Part shown: positions 15,247 to 17,617 of the stretch, in pieces | Position numbering within the stretch: the first letter of the stretch is position 1 | How the letters are laid out: each line of letters begins with the position of its first letter | Assembly (NCBI GenBank): GCA_041547565.1 | Contig: JBFEUI010000049.1 | Location: forward strand, 1 to 17,617 | Direction: 5' to 3' | DNA length: 17,617 nt | Source: JBFEUI01 sp041547565 | Lineage (GTDB): Bacteria > Pseudomonadota > Gammaproteobacteria > Thiohalomonadales > Thiohalomonadaceae | The notes under the pieces: generated by a model | Told to the model about the DNA's origin: nothing | Database searches by the model: none | The model's input: only the letters and a program-made list of their open reading frames with translations | Translations under genes and position numbers: made by a program

Positions 15247-15252
15247 CTCTCG

Positions 15253-15284
15253 ATTATCACAAATAAATCAGGGTTAATTATCAC
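15253..15284. repeat. Direct repeat upstream of the alcohol dehydrogenase gene
   Basis: ATTATCAC occurs at 15253-15260 and again at 15277-15284, 24 bases apart. On the minus strand each copy reads GTGATAAT, so each is also a -10-like element. They may be two promoters, or tandem regulator half-sites, for the dehydrogenase gene. Confidence 0.35.
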
Positions 15285-15320
15285 GAGCCAGCGTCACAGT
15301 ATAAAAAACCGGCTGCCGTC

Positions 15321-15348
15321 TTGATACGGCCAATTCCCGACCTATATT
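15321..15348 (+). promoter_or_regulatory. Predicted sigma-70 promoter of the small membrane protein gene
   Basis: TTGATA (15321-15326) and TATATT (15343-15348) are each 5 of 6 to consensus with a 16-base spacer. Transcription would begin near 15355, giving a leader of about 73 bases. Confidence 0.4.
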
Positions 15349-15427
15349 GTTGGTTATAGGGTGTCGATTTACCCACAGTGTAACAAGCTCCTGCGCACGG
15401 CGTGTAGAAACGAAGGAAGGAATAGAC

Positions 15428-15631
15428 ATGAGATACGTAAATCCCGTTTCCTTCCCGTCACACGGGAAGAGGCATAACAAAGCCCGGCCAGGCAGGGCCG
15501 CAATGCCTGTCGAGCTGGTACTCGACATGCGGGATCATGAGGCACTCAAGCGCAGCAGGCGCATGCAGTTTGCCATCCTGCTCGGTGCGCTGTTTCTCCT
15601 TGGCAATGCACTGACCGTCACACTGCTATAG
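15428..15631 (+). CDS. Small single-span (tail-anchored) membrane protein, unknown function
   Basis: 67 residues from ATG 15428, which is preceded by a purine-rich Shine-Dalgarno (GGAAGGAA) at good spacing; an upstream in-frame extension to 15347 has no such signal. The N-terminal two thirds is basic and polar (KRHNKARPGR, then DHEALKRSRR), and one hydrophobic helix fills residues about 48-66 at the extreme C-terminus, so the bulk should stay in the cytoplasm. No family is recognised. Its last 14 bases overlap the end of the convergent glycosyltransferase-like gene. The good ribosome site, promoter and membrane helix argue that it is real. Confidence 0.6.
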   Translation: MRYVNPVSFPSHGKRHNKARPGRAAMPVELVLDMRDHEALKRSRRMQFAILLGALFLLGNALTVTLL

Positions 15632-16280
15632 AACGCGCATAGGCTGACAGCTCGGACGGCAGGCCAGCTTCACGCAGGCGCTGCAGGTCCTCGGGACGGT
15701 CCAGATCCCAGCGCTCCTCAAGCTCGCTCCAGTTCCAGCCGAGCTGACCAAGCACACGGCGTGTCTGCGCCAGCACCTGCGCACTCCCCCAGCGGATTCC
15801 CTCAAACAGGGCGGTATCGACCCGACGCAGCCCGAGCAAGGCATACCCCCCATCCTCTGTGGGGGTAAGCACCGCATCGTCCCCCTGCTCCAGGCGGGCA
15901 AATGCCGCACACAGATCATCACCATCAAGCGAGGGGATATCCGCACCGACAAGCACTGCCGCATCGGCCCGCTGCAACACCGTATGCAGTGCATGGTCCA
16001 TACGCTGGCCCAGGTCCGCCCCCTGCTGGCGATGCAGCGTGACGGCGTAACGCCGCTGCAGGGTGCGAAAAAACTCATGCCCGCAGTCCGGGCTGCACCA
16101 CAACTCAACATCAGCACATCCGCTCTCAAGCGCGCTGCGCACCTGCCGCTCCAGCAGCAGACGATAGAGGTGTGCCGCCTGTTGTGCCGACAACACGGGC
16201 AGCAGGCGCGTCTTGACCTGGCCGGCGACCGGGGCCTTGGAAAATATGATCAGGCATCGCTTGTGCTCAGGCATGGCCAT
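15618..16280 (-). CDS. Glycosyltransferase-like protein, rSAM-associated (TIGR04282/DUF2064 type)
   Basis: 220 residues starting at the ATG at 16280 (another ATG at 16274), 5 bases after the upstream gene's stop. It has the nucleotidyl/glycosyltransferase-A look of the TIGR04282 family: LIIFSKAPVAGQVKTRLLP at the N-terminus, GADLGQRMDHAL, VLVGADIPSLDG and LTPTEDGGYALLGLR. This family is regularly found beside TIGR04283 glycosyltransferases and ArsS-type radical SAM proteins, exactly as here. It is proposed to work in making an arsenosugar-like or other modified-sugar product, but the reaction is not established. A longer reading to 16361 would run into the preceding gene and is rejected. The 3' end overlaps the convergent small membrane protein gene by 14 bases. 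Confidence 0.85.
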   Translation of the reverse strand: MAMPEHKRCLIIFSKAPVAGQVKTRLLPVLSAQQAAHLYRLLLERQVRSALESGCADVELWCSPDCGHEFFRTLQRRYAVTLHRQQGADLGQRMDHALHTVLQRADAAVLVGADIPSLDGDDLCAAFARLEQGDDAVLTPTEDGGYALLGLRRVDTALFEGIRWGSAQVLAQTRRVLGQLGWNWSELEERWDLDRPEDLQRLREAGLPSELSAYARSIAV

Positions 16281-16285
16281 ATCGC

Positions 16286-16963
16286 TTAACGTTGGTTGCG
16301 GTACTGCTTTGCCAGCGCGTCGGGACTTGCCCCCATAAAGTGGGCCAGGCGCAGGCGCCACATCAGCAGGACGGTGCGCACGATACCGCCCTGTTCCCAG
16401 CGCCGGCTGGAGGTGACCACAGGCGAGGCAATACAGGCGGGCCTGCCGAAGCGCTTGAGCGCCCGGCTGATTTCAATATCCTCCATCAACGGGATATCCG
16501 GGTAGCCACCCGCCTTAACAAATGCCTCACGGCGCATGAACAGGGCCTGATCACCGGTGCAGATCCCCGTGATGCAGGAGCGCAGATTCATCATGCGCCC
16601 GATCAGTCGCAGCATGGGAGCGCTGCCGGACAAGCGTACGTCAAAACGCCCCCATACCGAGCCGTCCAGTGCCGATTCGATCAGCTCCAGCGCATCATGC
16701 GGCAGTCGCGTGTCGGCATGGAGAAAGAGCAGCCGTTCATGTGACGCCGACCTGGCGCCAACATTCATCTGGCGTGCACGGCCGCGATCGGCGTGCACGA
16801 GGCGATCCACCAGTGGTACGGCCAGCTCACATGTGCTATCACGACTGCCGCCGTCCACCAGGATAAGTTCATGTCCCCTGGCGCGCAGCGGCTGCAGTGG
16901 GGACAGGAAGTGCTCGAGCTCGGCGGCCTCATCCAGCGTAGGGATAATGATTGATACGGGCAT
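16286..16963 (-). CDS. Family 2 glycosyltransferase, rSAM-associated (TIGR04283 type)
   Basis: 225 residues from ATG 16963, chosen because MPVSIIIPTLDEA is the standard GT2 opening; 13 bases separate it from the arsS stop. Motifs: ILVDGGSRDST (nucleotide-sugar binding), GRARQMNVGA, LLFLHADTRLP (the metal-binding DxD-like position), GDQALFMRREAF and LMEDIEISRALKRFG. It shows no signal peptide, so it should act in the cytoplasm, although the C-terminal VRTVLLMWRLRLAHFMG segment may bind membrane. As the middle gene of arsS-GT2-TIGR04282 it probably transfers or builds the sugar part of the product of that pathway. Confidence 0.88.
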   Translation of the reverse strand: MPVSIIIPTLDEAAELEHFLSPLQPLRARGHELILVDGGSRDSTCELAVPLVDRLVHADRGRARQMNVGARSASHERLLFLHADTRLPHDALELIESALDGSVWGRFDVRLSGSAPMLRLIGRMMNLRSCITGICTGDQALFMRREAFVKAGGYPDIPLMEDIEISRALKRFGRPACIASPVVTSSRRWEQGGIVRTVLLMWRLRLAHFMGASPDALAKQYRNQR

Positions 16964-16976
16964 CGTGAAACAGTGC

Positions 16977-17617
16977 CTACTCCGGCGCACCGCCACAACT
17001 GCTGCCCTGACCTGCAGCACAGCCGTAGCAGTGATCCCCCACCTCTATGCGACGCCCTGGCAGGGCCACTTCGGCAAGCTGTGAGATATGTATGCGTGAA
17101 CCGTCATCATGTTCCAGCGGCAGGTCCAGCATTTGATTGAAGTCGCAGTCGTACAGGTAACCGCGCCAGTCGACACTGATCAGGTGGCGGCACATCAGCG
17201 CATCGAGATTGGCCGGCTCGAACGACCGTTTGAGCAGTTGCATATAGTCCGTGAACTGGCCCGTTGACAACAGCATGCTGCCGAAGCGCCGGATCGGCAT
17301 GTTGGTGATGGTAAGCAGTTGATTGAAAACGATACCGTACTGCTCGCTGAGGTGGCGCTTGAAGTCTTCTTCCAGCACCTGCTGTTCAGGCGGCAGCGTC
17401 GGCCCCTGCGGATTGAATACAAGCTTGAGCGGCTTGTCGCGCTCCACACCGTAGCCGAGTGCGTTGAGCCGTTTGAGCGCCTGGATGTTGCGCTCAAACA
17501 CTCCCCTGCCGCGCTGATGGTCGACATTCTCTTCCAGGTAACAGGGCATGGAGGCGACCACCTCGACACTGTGGGCGGCAAGAAACTCGGCCAGCCCCTG
17601 CATACCGGGCTCCTCAA
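16977..17617 (-). CDS. arsS: ArsS-type radical SAM protein, 5' part cut by the window edge
   Basis: C-terminal 213 or so residues of an ArsS-type (TIGR04167, DUF3641 C-terminal) radical SAM protein; the frame runs off the window, so about 110 residues including the CxxxCxxC cluster motif are outside. Diagnostic stretches: ASMPCYLEENVDHQRG, LVFNPQGPTLPPEQ, NMPIRRFGSML, LMCRHLISVDWRGYLYDCDF, and the closing GDHCYGCAAGQGSSCGG. In some relatives this Cys-rich end carries selenocysteine; here the codons are ordinary cysteines and there is no in-frame TGA. ArsS is implicated in arsenosugar biosynthesis by cyanobacterial studies, and the two downstream genes are its usual companions. An in-frame ATG at 17603 is internal. 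Confidence 0.88.
   Translation of the reverse strand, partial: EEPGMQGLAEFLAAHSVEVVASMPCYLEENVDHQRGRGVFERNIQALKRLNALGYGVERDKPLKLVFNPQGPTLPPEQQVLEEDFKRHLSEQYGIVFNQLLTITNMPIRRFGSMLLSTGQFTDYMQLLKRSFEPANLDALMCRHLISVDWRGYLYDCDFNQMLDLPLEHDDGSRIHISQLAEVALPGRRIEVGDHCYGCAAGQGSSCGGAPE

Noticed and set aside
16977..17040. Selenocysteine in the ArsS C-terminal Cys-rich end
   Set aside because: The codons of the HCYGC and SSC segment are ordinary Cys/Tyr codons with no in-frame TGA before the TAG stop.

Overview
The window looks like chromosomal DNA of a high-GC gammaproteobacterium. It encodes many c-type cytochromes, Rnf/Nqr-type membrane flavoprotein chemistry and an FNR/Anr-type binding-site architecture. 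A respiratory lifestyle with low-oxygen capability is likely, but the genus cannot be named from the sequence. There are no tRNA or rRNA genes, insertion sequences, phage genes or CRISPR arrays.

Region 1 (about 172-11406, + strand) is one compact run of eight genes. Each overlaps the next by 1 to 17 bases, and the run ends in a strong hairpin at 11421-11458. In order they encode: a four-haem lipoprotein with a hydrazine synthase alpha (HzsA)-like core; a large secreted beta-propeller/tri-haem protein that resembles a fusion of HzsB-like and HzsC/MauG-like parts; a membrane-anchored ApbE flavin transferase; a small secreted SUMF1-fold protein without catalytic cysteines; a membrane-anchored pentahaem cytochrome; an RnfD/NqrB-like membrane protein with a likely flavinylation threonine; a NuoF/RnfC-like flavoprotein; and a NuoG-N/HoxU-like iron-sulfur protein. 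My model is that the last two form a cytoplasmic NAD(P)H-reactive module. It would be wired through the flavinylated RnfD-like protein and the pentahaem cytochrome to the periplasmic HzsA/HzsBC-like pair. The direction of flow and the substrate are unknown. This is the most novel part of the window.

Region 2 (11481-14016, - strand) holds a TauD/TfdA-type Fe(II)/2-oxoglutarate dioxygenase, a four-helix b-type cytochrome and a small membrane protein with a Gly/Cys-rich tail. Two FNR/Anr-like boxes lie upstream of the dioxygenase, one at exactly the spacing of a class II activated promoter.

Region 3 (14050-15631) holds an iron-type alcohol dehydrogenase (- strand) with a Gln at a usual metal-His position, and a divergent 67-residue single-span protein (+ strand).

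Region 4 (15618-17617, - strand) is the end of an arsS-type radical SAM operon: a 5'-truncated arsS followed by the two glycosyltransferase-like proteins that usually accompany it.

The longest stretch without a gene is about 270 bases (12414-12680). It contains the dioxygenase promoter region and an inverted repeat.
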